A DNA stretch of 64,000 nt. It comes from Actinomycetaceae bacterium (lineage in GTDB: Bacteria > Actinomycetota > Actinomycetes > Actinomycetales > Actinomycetaceae). The first letter of the stretch is position 1. Every line of letters begins with the position of its first letter. The position numbers were made by a program, and so were the translations under genes. This document shows positions 8,033 to 16,815 of the stretch, piece after piece. Location of the stretch: NCBI GenBank assembly GCA_030524055.1, contig JAUNHH010000005.1, positions 116,056 through 180,055 of the forward strand, given 5' to 3'. Under the pieces are notes generated by a model. It made no database searches. It was given only the letters and a program-made list of their open reading frames with translations, and had not been told where the DNA came from.

Positions 8033-9013
8033 TCATGAACGCGGCGGTGGGTTCTTCCACAGTTCATCAAGGGTGATCGAACCGCCTGGCTCCTGCTTAG
8101 CAGTGTCGATATTGATGAAGTTGAAGGTACGCCATTCATTGGTGACCAGCTTGGCGCGGGACAGACCAATTCCGGGGAAGTAGCCGCCAAGGTCACCGTG
8201 ACGGGTGTTGACCTCGGGGTAGTAGTCGCCACCAATCTGGACCAGGTACTGAGCCTTGTTGCGGTCGTCGGCCTTCTTCGAGTCGTCGACCACGAGGCGA
8301 GCCTTCATTGTCACGTTAATCGCTTTAATGTCAGCAGTGTCGATTTCGGTGGGGGTGCCCCAACCGTGGAAGAGCGAAGCCTTGCCTTGGTCGTCGCGAT
8401 CGCGAGGAGGCAGCACTGCGGTGTTCTGACCAGTGGTGTCCTTCAGGTTGGAATCGCGCAGCCATTCAGACAGGCCCCAGTTGTAGTCTCCACCTTCAAC
8501 GGGAACCGAGTCGAGGGTGACCCACTTATTGGTGGACTTGCGCAGAATGTGCACCTTGAGGGGGGTCATTTCGACGCGAGTATTGGTGGCCTGGTTCTGA
8601 GGGCCAGGGGTGATGTGCAGCCATGGCTGAACGGCGCCCCAGTATTCGCCATCGAGAACGTGCTTATTGTGTGCGGGGACATTGTCCTTGAAGTACTGAG
8701 GAGTGTTAGCCCCGGTTGCTTTATTTCCTTGGACGACGTGGCCCGGTCCGTGCAGACGACCCCAAACCTCATCACCGAGTTTGACGTCGTTGCACCGTTC
8801 CATGTCGTCAATCATGTTCTGGATGTAGTTGGGTGCATCCTTCACAGTTGCCTTCGGGGTTGGCCACGCGCACAGCGGGTCCCGAGGTGGCACCTTGAAA
8901 GGCACTTCAGTTGACACTACCGGTGCGGCCTGCGCTTCTGGCGCGGGCGTTGCTACCGCGGCAACCGATAAGGCCAGCGTCCCCGCTGCCAGAGTTGCCA
9001 GAACTTTCTTCAT
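8033..9013 (-). CDS. Secreted protein of unknown function
   Basis: A 326-residue exported protein. MKKVLATLAAGTLALSVAAV begins a classical signal peptide, with a probable cleavage after AQA at about residue 29. The mature part has no further membrane segment or sortase signal, so it should be released or loosely bound outside the cell. It is rich in Trp, Asn and Asp, with segments such as DEVWGRLHGPGHVVQGN, which gives an enzyme- or ligand-binding look, but I do not recognise the family. I chose the ATG at 9013 because the signal peptide starts there; an upstream GTG-type start would put charged residues ahead of it. A cre-like site lies about 90 bases upstream, hinting at carbon-source control. 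Confidence 0.75.
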   Translation of the reverse strand: MKKVLATLAAGTLALSVAAVATPAPEAQAAPVVSTEVPFKVPPRDPLCAWPTPKATVKDAPNYIQNMIDDMERCNDVKLGDEVWGRLHGPGHVVQGNKATGANTPQYFKDNVPAHNKHVLDGEYWGAVQPWLHITPGPQNQATNTRVEMTPLKVHILRKSTNKWVTLDSVPVEGGDYNWGLSEWLRDSNLKDTTGQNTAVLPPRDRDDQGKASLFHGWGTPTEIDTADIKAINVTMKARLVVDDSKKADDRNKAQYLVQIGGDYYPEVNTRHGDLGGYFPGIGLSRAKLVTNEWRTFNFINIDTAKQEPGGSITLDELWKNPPPRS

Positions 9014-9101
9014 GGGGATTCCCTTTCTGAAGCGCACCGTCCCTGATTTGGGCGCTTCGCAATTGAGTCTAAAAGGAGACCATGGGCTTGTGAAGGCAAT
9101 T

Positions 9102-9115
9102 TGGAAGCGCTTTCA
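9102..9115. promoter_or_regulatory. LacI/CcpA-type (cre-like) palindrome
   Basis: TGGAAGCGCTTTCA is a near-perfect 14-bp palindrome (one mismatched pair) with the central CG typical of LacI-family operators and close to the cre consensus. It lies 89 bases upstream of the secreted-protein start. The wider gap 9014-9410 otherwise shows a small hairpin at 9245-9259 and no gene. Confidence 0.45.
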
Positions 9116-9410
9116 TTTTTCTGGGCGTATCACTTTCGGAGATTTCCCGTATCTATCCCTTTCAGGGCCTATGTTTATCGCCTGTCAGTGAGGTCCCTCA
9201 CTTGAGAGAAAAATGGGATAGTCTTGACTCTCTCTTGACTGAAACCCCTTTCAAAGGGGACTGTCCCTGACTATTCCATGGCAAGTGCTCCGAGTTGGCG
9301 GCGAATTTTCCACGCCCATACCCGACCTAAGTAAAGAATCAGTAGGTGGAAAGGTGTCGGAAAATTCCTCTGCTGATATCCCTCATTTCTTCATCAGGTA
9401 CCGTGGAGGA

Positions 9411-9611
9411 ATGGATACTCATGATGATCAGCGTTGGAGTGGTAATGGCCCGTGGGGCAATATGAATAACGGGATGAGAATCCTCATTGTTATTCTCTCC
9501 GGTTTCCTTGTGCTCCTAGCTGGATATGGTCTTATTGAGCGTGGTTTTACTTCCTTCTTTGAGGCGCCACAATCCTCTGGCCAAAGCACAGTGACGACAA
9601 TGGGGATATAG
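9411..9611 (+). CDS. Small single-pass membrane protein
   Basis: A possible 66-residue protein. A short polar, Asn- and Gly-rich N-terminus (MDTHDDQRWSGNGPWG) is followed by one membrane segment, RILIVILSGFLVLLAGYGLI, and a short tail. GGAGGA lies directly before the ATG, closer than usual, so the start is unsure. The stop codon lies inside the left arm of a long hairpin. No family recognised; position between two minus-strand genes gives no clue to function. Confidence 0.45.
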   Translation: MDTHDDQRWSGNGPWGNMNNGMRILIVILSGFLVLLAGYGLIERGFTSFFEAPQSSGQSTVTTMGI

Positions 9612-9640
9612 GTAGCGGCAGCGCATACCTATATCCCCAT
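9600..9640. terminator. Perfect 15-bp hairpin between convergent genes
   Basis: ATGGGGATATAGGTA at 9600-9614 pairs with TACCTATATCCCCAT at 9626-9640, with an 11-base loop. The stem includes the stop codon of the small membrane protein gene and ends 22 bases before the deoD stop. No T-run follows on either strand, so a bidirectional terminator or an RNA 3'-end stabiliser are both possible. Confidence 0.55.
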
Positions 9641-9662
9641 AAAGCCCGCGAGTGGCAGTAGC

Positions 9663-10394
9663 TTATTCGCTTAAAGCGGCTGCTACAGCCAACTCCAATG
9701 ATGCCTGGAACAGTGTTTCCCGCTCGGTCGCAGTCATATCTTTGGAGTGGTCGAAAAGATGATCTGAGACCGTCAAAACAGCCAATGCTTGACGACCGTA
9801 TTCAGCCGCAACTCCATATAAAGCAGCTGCTTCCATCTCCACACCGAGCACCCCATAACGTTCTAACGCTTCGGTTTGTCCTTCTGGGGTGAAATAGAAA
9901 TGGTCGCGAGAAATAATTGTCCCAGCATGGACGTTGCCAGAAATGCGGCCTTCTTCCTTTGCGCGTTGGCCCGTTTCCCAAGCAATGCTCGCCAAGCGGA
10001 AATCTGCCACAGCGGAAAAATTCACGCCAGGAATCCGCAATTGATTCATGGCTGAGTCAGTATGAGCGCCAGTGGCAATAATGACATCGCCAACCGAGAC
10101 ATTATGGGAAATGCCGCCAGCGGTACCTACACGAATAATCCTCTGGACGTCGTATTGGCTAAAAAGTTCAGTAGCGTAAATGGAAAATGACGGTTGGCCC
10201 ATTCCTGAACCCATCACGGACAGGGGTTGTCCATTGACAGTTCCCGTAAAACCGAGCATTCCGCGGACGTCATTCACCTGGCGGATATCGCTCAGGATCA
10301 ATTCAGCAATGCGTTGGGCGCGCTTGGGGTCGCCGGGCATGAGTACTGCGGGGGCAAAATCTCCAGGCTCAGCAGCAATATGTGGGGTGGCCAT
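9663..10394 (-). CDS. deoD: Purine nucleoside phosphorylase, DeoD type
   Basis: A 243-residue hexameric-type purine nucleoside phosphorylase, close to the family length of about 240. It splits purine (deoxy)ribonucleosides with phosphate into base and (deoxy)ribose 1-phosphate in the cytosol. Visible marks are the N-terminal phosphate loop MPGDPKRAQRIAE, the GTAGGI strand, and GVEMEAAALY, whose Glu-Met-Glu binds the ribose; SDHLFD near the end carries the Asp that contacts the base. The start at 10394 has GAAAGGA upstream; the open frame runs further but that part is not conserved. It is a single gene here, without other deo genes. Confidence 0.93.
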   Translation of the reverse strand: MATPHIAAEPGDFAPAVLMPGDPKRAQRIAELILSDIRQVNDVRGMLGFTGTVNGQPLSVMGSGMGQPSFSIYATELFSQYDVQRIIRVGTAGGISHNVSVGDVIIATGAHTDSAMNQLRIPGVNFSAVADFRLASIAWETGQRAKEEGRISGNVHAGTIISRDHFYFTPEGQTEALERYGVLGVEMEAAALYGVAAEYGRQALAVLTVSDHLFDHSKDMTATERETLFQASLELAVAAALSE

Positions 10395-10437
10395 GAGAGT
10401 CCTTTCGTCGGCAAAATCGTCCCCAAGAAAAGAATGG

Positions 10438-10450
10438 ACGAGGGCGGGGC
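10438..10450 (+). repeat. Solitary exact copy of the dispersed 13-mer
   Basis: ACGAGGGCGGGGC stands 44 bases upstream of the deoD start, in the likely promoter region, without an inverted partner. Confidence 0.75.
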
Positions 10451-10888
10451 GCGAATAACTGTATTTTCTCATATCCACCCGAAAGGGAAGGTGGAAGAGG
10501 CAATGTCTGACTCACGGCAGATCTCACCTCTGCTCTTCGTCTTGAAATGCCAGTGAAAACGTGCTCTGTGAACGGTAACGAAAGACTGTGTGATTGTGTC
10601 CGTGTAGGGCTTCGGGGGCCACTCGGATAGGAGAAAATAATGTGACTCCACTCACCTTTCCTTGCCTCGTCAATGAGATGAGACCGGCATCTCATTTGGT
10701 CATCTTTCTGCACTGCCCCTTCCTTAGTAACCCCGAAATTTCGGGCAAAAGTCCTCTGTGTCTCATAGCGTCACTAGGTGACCCATGTAACAATCAGGTA
10801 ACAAGCATTCACTTCTGGTCAGTACTACCCCCGCTAATGGTCTACGGTGGTGCTCACATCGCAATGGCGCACCCACGCTGACAGTTCC

Positions 10889-10900
10889 GTTAGCGTTAAC
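10889..10900. promoter_or_regulatory. Putative LacI-type operator of the sugar ABC operon
   Basis: GTTAGCGTTAAC has matching GTTA/TAAC ends around a GCGT centre, the general form of a LacI-family site. It lies 59 bases before the ABC ATPase start. The LacI-family protein at 18224-19207 is the natural candidate to bind it. Confidence 0.4.
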
Positions 10901-10959
10901 GTCATTGAGAAGTCCTACAGCAGGCACAGAGCAGTACCTGACTCCACAAGGGGTGAGAA

Positions 10960-12477
10960 GTGACGAACTTACTTGAGCTAAAGGGGATCTCGAAGACATT
11001 CCCCGGCGTTAAAGCGTTGTCCAATGTGGACATTGATTTACGTGCTGGCGAAGTCCTCGGACTCTGTGGAGAAAATGGTGCCGGAAAATCGACCTTAATG
11101 AAGGTCCTCACCGGCATCTATAGCGCGGATCCCGGCGGAGAAATCTGGCTGCATGGCAAGCACGTCCAGGTCAATAACCCAAACCATGCGCGCGATCTGG
11201 GACTGAGTATTATCCACCAGGAACTCAATATTATTCCTGACCTGACTGTCGCCCAGAATCTTTATATTGGTCGCCCCGGCTCCCACAAACAAGGTTTTAT
11301 TAGCGACCGCGCCCTCGTGCGTGAAGCCAAAGAACTTTTCGAGCGCCTAGGGATGGATATTGATCCCACGGCCACATGCTCGGATCTTTCTGTTGCTCGC
11401 CTGCAAATGGTCGAAATCGCCCGCGCTCTGTCCTATAACGCCAATATTCTGGTGATGGATGAGCCCACCGCGGCCCTGACAACTCAAGAAACCGATGCCC
11501 TTTTCGGTCTGATTCGCGATTTCGTTACCCCAGAAACTGGCCTGATTTACATTTCCCACCGTATGCCAGAAATCGAGGAAATCACTGACCGCGTTTCTGT
11601 TCTCCGTGATGGCCAATATGTTGGCACCGTCACCACTAAAGACGTGGAAATGCGCGAAATTATTTCCATGATGGTAGGCCGGGACGTCCCCACAGATGCC
11701 CGCCCGAAGATCAAAGCAGGAACGGGTGATGTCGCCCTTAAAGTCACCGGCCTATCCACACGCTCCCTCCTTAAAGACGTCTCCTTTGAAATCCGCAAGG
11801 GTGAAATCCTTGGCTTTGCTGGCCTCATGGGTGCTGGCCGTACCGAAGTAGCGCGCTGCGTCTTTGGTGCTGACCCCCGCACCTCAGGCACCATTGAAGT
11901 CCATGGCAAAGCGGTCCCCATTCGTTCAGCCCGTGAGGCGGTTGCTCAGGGCATTGGATACCTGTCTGAAGACCGGAAACGCTATGGCTGCCTTCTTGAT
12001 CAGGACATTAAATTCAACTCCGTGATCTCGTCAATGGATCGTTTCACCAGTGCGGGTGTGGTGAACTCCGGCAAAATCGATAAAGAAGCACAGACCTATG
12101 TGGAACGCCTGCGTACCCGTACCCCCTCAGTTGACCAACTGATGCGGAACCTCTCGGGCGGAAATCAGCAGAAAGTCATTATTGCGAAATGGCTGATTCG
12201 TGATAGCGACATTCTCATCTTCGATGAACCCACCCGCGGCATTGACGTTGGCGCGAAAGATGAGATTTATGAACTCCTGGAATCCCTGGCCTCTCAAGGC
12301 AAAGCAATTATGGTGATTTCTTCGGAGCTTCCTGAAGTCCTGCGTCTATCCCATCGCATTGCGGTCATGGCGCACGGCCGCATTATTGGCACCCTCAAGA
12401 ATGAGGATGCCACCCAAGAGAACATTATGGAACTGGCCACCGTCGGTCAGGCCGAAGCGAATGGAGCAGTTGCGTGA
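10960..12477 (+). CDS. Sugar ABC importer, double ATPase (RbsA/MglA type)
   Basis: A 505-residue protein with two ABC cassettes, the standard form for ribose/galactose/rhamnose-type importers (CUT2). The first cassette shows Walker A GENGAGKST and Walker B followed by DEPTAAL; the second has a degenerate Walker A, the signature LSGGNQQKV and DEPTRGID. It powers uptake together with the permease and lipoprotein that follow. Start is a GTG at 10960 with AAGGGGTGAG upstream. The permease gene overlaps its end by four bases. Linkage to fucI, a kinase and fucU suggests the cargo is L-fucose or a related 6-deoxysugar. Confidence 0.92.
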   Translation: MTNLLELKGISKTFPGVKALSNVDIDLRAGEVLGLCGENGAGKSTLMKVLTGIYSADPGGEIWLHGKHVQVNNPNHARDLGLSIIHQELNIIPDLTVAQNLYIGRPGSHKQGFISDRALVREAKELFERLGMDIDPTATCSDLSVARLQMVEIARALSYNANILVMDEPTAALTTQETDALFGLIRDFVTPETGLIYISHRMPEIEEITDRVSVLRDGQYVGTVTTKDVEMREIISMMVGRDVPTDARPKIKAGTGDVALKVTGLSTRSLLKDVSFEIRKGEILGFAGLMGAGRTEVARCVFGADPRTSGTIEVHGKAVPIRSAREAVAQGIGYLSEDRKRYGCLLDQDIKFNSVISSMDRFTSAGVVNSGKIDKEAQTYVERLRTRTPSVDQLMRNLSGGNQQKVIIAKWLIRDSDILIFDEPTRGIDVGAKDEIYELLESLASQGKAIMVISSELPEVLRLSHRIAVMAHGRIIGTLKNEDATQENIMELATVGQAEANGAVA

Positions 12478-13433
12478 TTGCCTTCCTGAAATCCCAGATG
12501 CAGCTGATTGTTGTCACGCTGGCACTGGTTGTCGTGTACGTCTACTTTATGTTTGCCGCCAGTGGCTTTGCGAACTTTGGTGTGTTCACGGATATTCTCC
12601 AGCAGGCTGCCTACCTCGGCGTGATGGCCTTTGGCGCAACATTCGTGATTGCTACCTCTGGCATTGACCTGTCAGTTGGCACCGGCTTGTCACTGGTCGC
12701 AGTAATGTCAGGTGTTTTCCTTGCAGGTGACTGGTTGAATCTGCCTCTGGGCCTCGGCCTTGCTTTGACCATTGGCGTCGGTGCTTTAGTAGGTGCCATT
12801 AACGGTCTGAATGTATCGGTGCTGGGGCTACCTCCCTTTATTGCCACGCTCGCCATGATGATGGTGGCACGAGGCCTCGCTCTCATTATTTCCAAGGCGT
12901 CTTCCATTAACGTTCGCAACCCAGATTTCATTGCATTATCTGGTGGCCAACTCATTCCTGGAATCCCTAATGCGGCTCTCATATTCCTTGTTTTTGCTGC
13001 TGTTGCTGCATTTCTCATGAATAAGACCCTTCTTGGTCGTTATTCCCTTGCTATTGGCTCTAATGAAGAAGCCACCCGCCTGTCTGGCGTTAATGTACGG
13101 CTGTGGAAAACCATTATTTACACCGTTGCCGGTATTTTTATGGCCATGGGCGCTATCCTTTATGCCGCACGTTTTGGTCTCATCCAGCCCGCTGAAGGCC
13201 TTGGTAAAGAACTCAATGTCATTGCCGCAGTCGTGATTGGTGGAACCTCCCTCTCTGGTGGGCGTGCCTCCATTTTCGGAACCCTCATCGGCGCACTCCT
13301 CATGGAAACTCTTTCTAAAGGCCTGACCATGATGGGCGTGGCAAATGAATGGCAATTCGTTGTCATCGGCATTGTCCTTTTGCTGGCAGTGTTCGCTGAC
13401 AATATCCGCCGGGCCCGCGCTAAAGCGGTCTAA
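12474..13433 (+). CDS. Sugar ABC importer permease (RbsC type)
   Basis: A 319-residue, highly hydrophobic protein with about ten membrane segments, matching the BPD_transp_2 permeases of the CUT2 group. The stretch ATSGIDLSVGTGLSL in the third segment region and AAVVIGGTSLSGGRAS near residue 245 are the conserved family marks; the second is the loop that contacts the ATPase. GTG start overlapping the ATPase stop. It builds the membrane channel, probably as a homodimer. Confidence 0.92.
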   Translation: MIAFLKSQMQLIVVTLALVVVYVYFMFAASGFANFGVFTDILQQAAYLGVMAFGATFVIATSGIDLSVGTGLSLVAVMSGVFLAGDWLNLPLGLGLALTIGVGALVGAINGLNVSVLGLPPFIATLAMMMVARGLALIISKASSINVRNPDFIALSGGQLIPGIPNAALIFLVFAAVAAFLMNKTLLGRYSLAIGSNEEATRLSGVNVRLWKTIIYTVAGIFMAMGAILYAARFGLIQPAEGLGKELNVIAAVVIGGTSLSGGRASIFGTLIGALLMETLSKGLTMMGVANEWQFVVIGIVLLLAVFADNIRRARAKAV

Positions 13434-13546
13434 GCGGATCTGATCAACGCCCTCACAACTCCATCATCTTCCCAAACACAATCGGACCTCCCGGTCCACA
13501 CTCAGTGGCGAAGCACCCGTTTCGTCACCCCACGAAAGGAACACTA

Positions 13547-14602
13547 ATGCGCTCCATTGGACGTGTCGCTGCCGTTGTTGGCGCGATGGCCCTCGCATTA
13601 ACTGCATGCTCCACCAGCTCCGGTGGCACTGCCGCCTCCGGTGGTTCGGCTCCTGCCTCAGGTGACGCAGCTGCTTCAGGCGAGGCTCCCCAGTCCGCCG
13701 TCACCGACCTGTCCGGCGATGTGCCCAAGGGTGACGGAAGCAAAACCATCTACCTGGTTTCCAAGGGCTTCCAGCACCGTTTCTGGCAGGCCGTGAAGGA
13801 AGGCGCCGAACAGGCTGGCGCCGAATACGGTTACAAGATCCAATTCGTTGGCCCTGCCGACGAACAGCAGGTCACCGAGCAGATGAACCAGCTGACCACC
13901 GCTCTGGGCACTAACCCAGCCGCCATTGGTTTTGCCGCTCTCGATTCCGGCGCAGCTGAGTCCATCCTCAAGCAGGTTGACGCTAAGGGCATCCCGGTGA
14001 TCGCCTTCGACTCTGGCGTTGACTCTGATATTCCTGTGACCACCGTGTCCACCGACAACTACGCTGCCGCGCAGGAAGCTGCCAAGCACATGGTGGAACT
14101 GACTGGCGGTAAGGGCACTATCGCCCTGGTCTGCCACGACCAGACCTCTGCAACAGGTAAGGACCGCTGCAAGGGCTTCCAGGACTACATGAAGGAAAAC
14201 GCTCCTGATATGAAGGTCCTCGACCCACAATACGCTGGTGAAGTGGGCAAGGCTGCGGACACCACCAAGTCCATTCTTCAGGCCAACTCCGATGTTGTTG
14301 GCGTCTACGGCTCCAACGAAGCATCCGCCACCGGCGCTATCCAGGGCGCTAACGAACTTGGCAAGTCCGAAGTGAAGGTTGTTGGCTTCGACTCTGGCAA
14401 GACCCAGATTGCCGCTATTAAGGATGGCTCCCAAGCTGGCGCTATCACCCAGTCACCCGTGAAGATGGGCTACCTCACCGTCAAGGCCGCCATTATGGCC
14501 ATTAATGGTCAGGAACTGCCTGATCGCGTTGACTCCGGTTTCGCGTGGTACGACAAGACCAATATTGACAGCGAAGACATCAAGGCCAACCTCTACGAGT
14601 GA
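13547..14602 (+). CDS. Sugar-binding lipoprotein of the ABC importer
   Basis: A 351-residue substrate-binding protein. The N-terminus MRSIGRVAAVVGAMALALTAC is a lipoprotein signal with lipobox LTAC, so the mature protein is anchored to the outer face of the membrane by Cys21. A Ser/Gly/Ala-rich linker follows, then a periplasmic-binding-protein-4 fold (LacI-like, two lobes) with KTIYLVSKGFQHRFWQAVKEG at its beginning. The related RhaS proteins bind rhamnose-like sugars. CGAAAGGA precedes the ATG. It ends the transport operon; a GC-rich hairpin follows. Confidence 0.92.
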   Translation: MRSIGRVAAVVGAMALALTACSTSSGGTAASGGSAPASGDAAASGEAPQSAVTDLSGDVPKGDGSKTIYLVSKGFQHRFWQAVKEGAEQAGAEYGYKIQFVGPADEQQVTEQMNQLTTALGTNPAAIGFAALDSGAAESILKQVDAKGIPVIAFDSGVDSDIPVTTVSTDNYAAAQEAAKHMVELTGGKGTIALVCHDQTSATGKDRCKGFQDYMKENAPDMKVLDPQYAGEVGKAADTTKSILQANSDVVGVYGSNEASATGAIQGANELGKSEVKVVGFDSGKTQIAAIKDGSQAGAITQSPVKMGYLTVKAAIMAINGQELPDRVDSGFAWYDKTNIDSEDIKANLYE

Positions 14603-14617
14603 GGCCACTAGGGGAGT

Positions 14618-14650
14618 GGGGCGGGACACTATATCCCGCCCCGCCCTCGT
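14618..14650 (+). terminator. GC hairpin overlapping an exact 13-mer copy
   Basis: GGGGCGGGA (14618-14626) pairs with TCCCGCCCC (14634-14642) around a 7-base loop. The right arm runs into GCCCCGCCCTCGT (14638-14650), the reverse complement of the dispersed word. It may end the transport operon or lower expression of fucI beyond it; no clear T-run. Confidence 0.6.
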
Positions 14651-14770
14651 TCCCTGAAAAACCACTGACCTTCCCGCGCATCACGGGCAGGCCACCCGCA
14701 CCATAGGATCCGAAGGGCCGCGCAATCAGCACCCCCATCGAGACCCATACCTAAGGAATTGAGAAGGGAT

Positions 14771-16531
14771 ATGACCACCCACCCCCGTATCGGTATCCGC
14801 CCCACTATTGATGGGCGCCGCAATGGCGTTCGCGAAAGTCTGGAAGACCAGACCATGGGTATGGCCCAGCGCGTCGCCACCCTTTTTACTGAGAACCTCA
14901 AATACCCCGACGGCACCCCAGTGGAATGCGTCATCGCTGACACCACCATTGGCCGTGTCCACGAAGCCCAAGCCTGCGCCGAAAAATTCCGCGCAAATAA
15001 TGTGGGCCTGACTCTGACGGTGACTCCCTGCTGGTGCTACGGCACGGAAACCACCGATATGGACCCCACAATGCCACACGCTATTTGGGGCTTTAACGGT
15101 ACCGAACGTCCGGGTGCTGTCTATCTTGCTGCCGCCCTGGCAGGTCACGCACAAATCGGTATTCCCGCATTTGGCATTTACGGCAAAGACGTCCAAGACG
15201 GCGATGACGAAACTATTCCCGATGACGTTCGCACTCGACTTCTCGATTACGCACGCGCAGGCCTTGCTGTGGCACAAATGCGCGGCGAAGCCTACCTCTC
15301 CATGGGCTCCGTTTCCATGGGTATTGCAGGCTCCGTTGTTGACCCGAATTTCTTTGGCGCCTACCTCGGCATGCGCAATGAATATATCGACATGTCGGAA
15401 TTCACCCGCCGTATTGAAGAGGGCATTTACGACCCCGAAGAATACGAAAAAGCCCATGCGTGGATCCGCGAAAATCTGACCCAGGGTAAAGACTGGAATC
15501 CTGAGGAATGGCAATTCCCCGAGAAATACGATGACTGGTGGTCTTTTGTCACAAAGATGACCCTGATCGGTCGGGACCTCATGCACGGCAATCCTCGTCT
15601 GGCTGAACTTGGCTTTGTTGAAGAAGCCGGCGGTCATGGCGCCATTGCTGCAGGCTTCCAAGGCCAGCGCCAGTGGACTGACCATTTCCCCAATGGTGAC
15701 GTCCTCGAAACCCTACTCAACACCAACTTCGACTGGACTGGTCCGCGTCAACCCAGCGTTTTGGCCACAGAGAATGACTCCCTCAACGGAGCCTCCATGC
15801 TTTTTGGCTACCTGCTGACCAACACCCCGCAGATCTTCTCTGATGTGCGCACCTACTGGAGCCCAGAATCCATCGAGCGCGTCACCGGATGGAAGCCGGA
15901 AGGCCGCGCCGCTGCTGGTCTGTTGGACCTGCGTAACTCCGGTTCCACCACTCTTGATGGCGCTGGCAAAGCCACCCGCGATGGCGAGCCCGTCATTAAG
16001 CCCTGGTGGGAAATCACCGAAGAGGACCAAAAGGCCACCTTGGAGGCCACCACCTTCCACCCAGCCTCCACCGGCTATTTCCGTGGCGGCGGTTTCTCCA
16101 CCCACTTCCGCACCTCCGGCGAAATGCCAGTGACCATGTGCCGCATCAACTTGGTGGCGGGCCAGCCGGTTCTGCAGATCGCTGAAGGCTGGACTGTGGA
16201 GCTGCCCGACGAAGTCGCCTCAACCATTGAAGAGCGCACAAACCCCGAATGGCCAACCACCTGGTTTGTCCCGAATCTGACAGGCGAAGGTGCCTTCACC
16301 TCCGTCTACGAGGTCATGAATGCCTGGGGCGCTAACCATGGAGCCATTTCCTATGGTCACATTGGCGGTCAGCTCATTACGCTGGCGTCAATGCTGCGTA
16401 TTCCCGTGAATATGCACAATGTCCCCGCCGAACGGGTGTTCCGCCCGAAGGCGTGGAGCCTGTATGGCACGGCCGATCCTGAAGGCGCTGACTACCGCGC
16501 CTGTGAGGCTTTTGGTCCGCTGTACCGTTAA
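14771..16531 (+). CDS. fucI: L-fucose isomerase
   Basis: A 586-residue L-fucose/D-arabinose isomerase, close to the 591 of the E. coli enzyme. It converts L-fucose to L-fuculose with a Mn2+ ion. The family start [20 protein letters not shown], the segment [15 protein letters not shown] and the metal-site segments [10 protein letters not shown] (Glu), FSDVRTYW (Asp) and [12 protein letters not shown] (His) are all present. GAGAAGGG precedes the ATG at 14771; an in-frame ATG four codons earlier is less well placed. It is followed by a hairpin and then the sugar kinase. Confidence 0.93.
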   Translation: MTTHPRIGIRPTIDGRRNGVRESLEDQTMGMAQRVATLFTENLKYPDGTPVECVIADTTIGRVHEAQACAEKFRANNVGLTLTVTPCWCYGTETTDMDPTMPHAIWGFNGTERPGAVYLAAALAGHAQIGIPAFGIYGKDVQDGDDETIPDDVRTRLLDYARAGLAVAQMRGEAYLSMGSVSMGIAGSVVDPNFFGAYLGMRNEYIDMSEFTRRIEEGIYDPEEYEKAHAWIRENLTQGKDWNPEEWQFPEKYDDWWSFVTKMTLIGRDLMHGNPRLAELGFVEEAGGHGAIAAGFQGQRQWTDHFPNGDVLETLLNTNFDWTGPRQPSVLATENDSLNGASMLFGYLLTNTPQIFSDVRTYWSPESIERVTGWKPEGRAAAGLLDLRNSGSTTLDGAGKATRDGEPVIKPWWEITEEDQKATLEATTFHPASTGYFRGGGFSTHFRTSGEMPVTMCRINLVAGQPVLQIAEGWTVELPDEVASTIEERTNPEWPTTWFVPNLTGEGAFTSVYEVMNAWGANHGAISYGHIGGQLITLASMLRIPVNMHNVPAERVFRPKAWSLYGTADPEGADYRACEAFGPLYR

Positions 16532-16576
16532 GGCACAGCCCACTCCGGGTGGTTTTCTCCCTCCCCTCCACCCGGC

Positions 16577-16610
16577 CCCCGCCCTCGTCGAATTTTTTCC
16601 GAGGGCGGGG
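16577..16610 (+). terminator. Hairpin made of two dispersed-word copies, inside the fuc cluster
   Basis: CCCCGCCCTCG (16577-16587) and CGAGGGCGGGG (16600-16610) form an 11-bp stem around a 12-base loop containing TTTTTT. It separates fucI from the kinase gene on the same strand, so it may terminate or attenuate within the cluster. Confidence 0.65.
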
Positions 16611-16815
16611 TGTGGGGCTGCCTCACCCCCCTCTGACTTTTAACTCCTGCATAATGCGACCTTTTGGCCCATAATCGACGAAGATGCGGGCCACGGGCAA
16701 CGAGCCGTGGGAAATGGACCATGGACCACAATCCCTGGGCCTACCTTCCATACAAGGCCGCCCACCCTCAGCACTCCCTTGCCCCATATCAGCCCTTAGA
16801 CGGAAAGGCATTCTC

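Larger units (their letters stand above)
10395..10959. other. 565-base intergenic region with several palindromes
   Basis: No convincing gene. It holds a solitary exact 13-mer (10438-10450), an inverted repeat AATGAGATG/CATCTCATT (10672-10696, 7-base spacer), a perfect 14-bp palindrome CCCGAAATTTCGGG (10732-10745) and a LacI-like operator (10889-10900). It must contain the promoters of deoD and of the sugar ABC operon. Confidence 0.55.

Noticed and set aside
10594..10881. Possible 95-residue protein in the deoD-ABC gap
   Set aside because: Composition is unlike neighbouring genes, there is no ribosome binding site and it runs through palindromic regulatory DNA.
14726..15685. Minus-strand frame of 319 codons opposite fucI
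   Set aside because: fucI is certain and the antisense product lacks any family signature.
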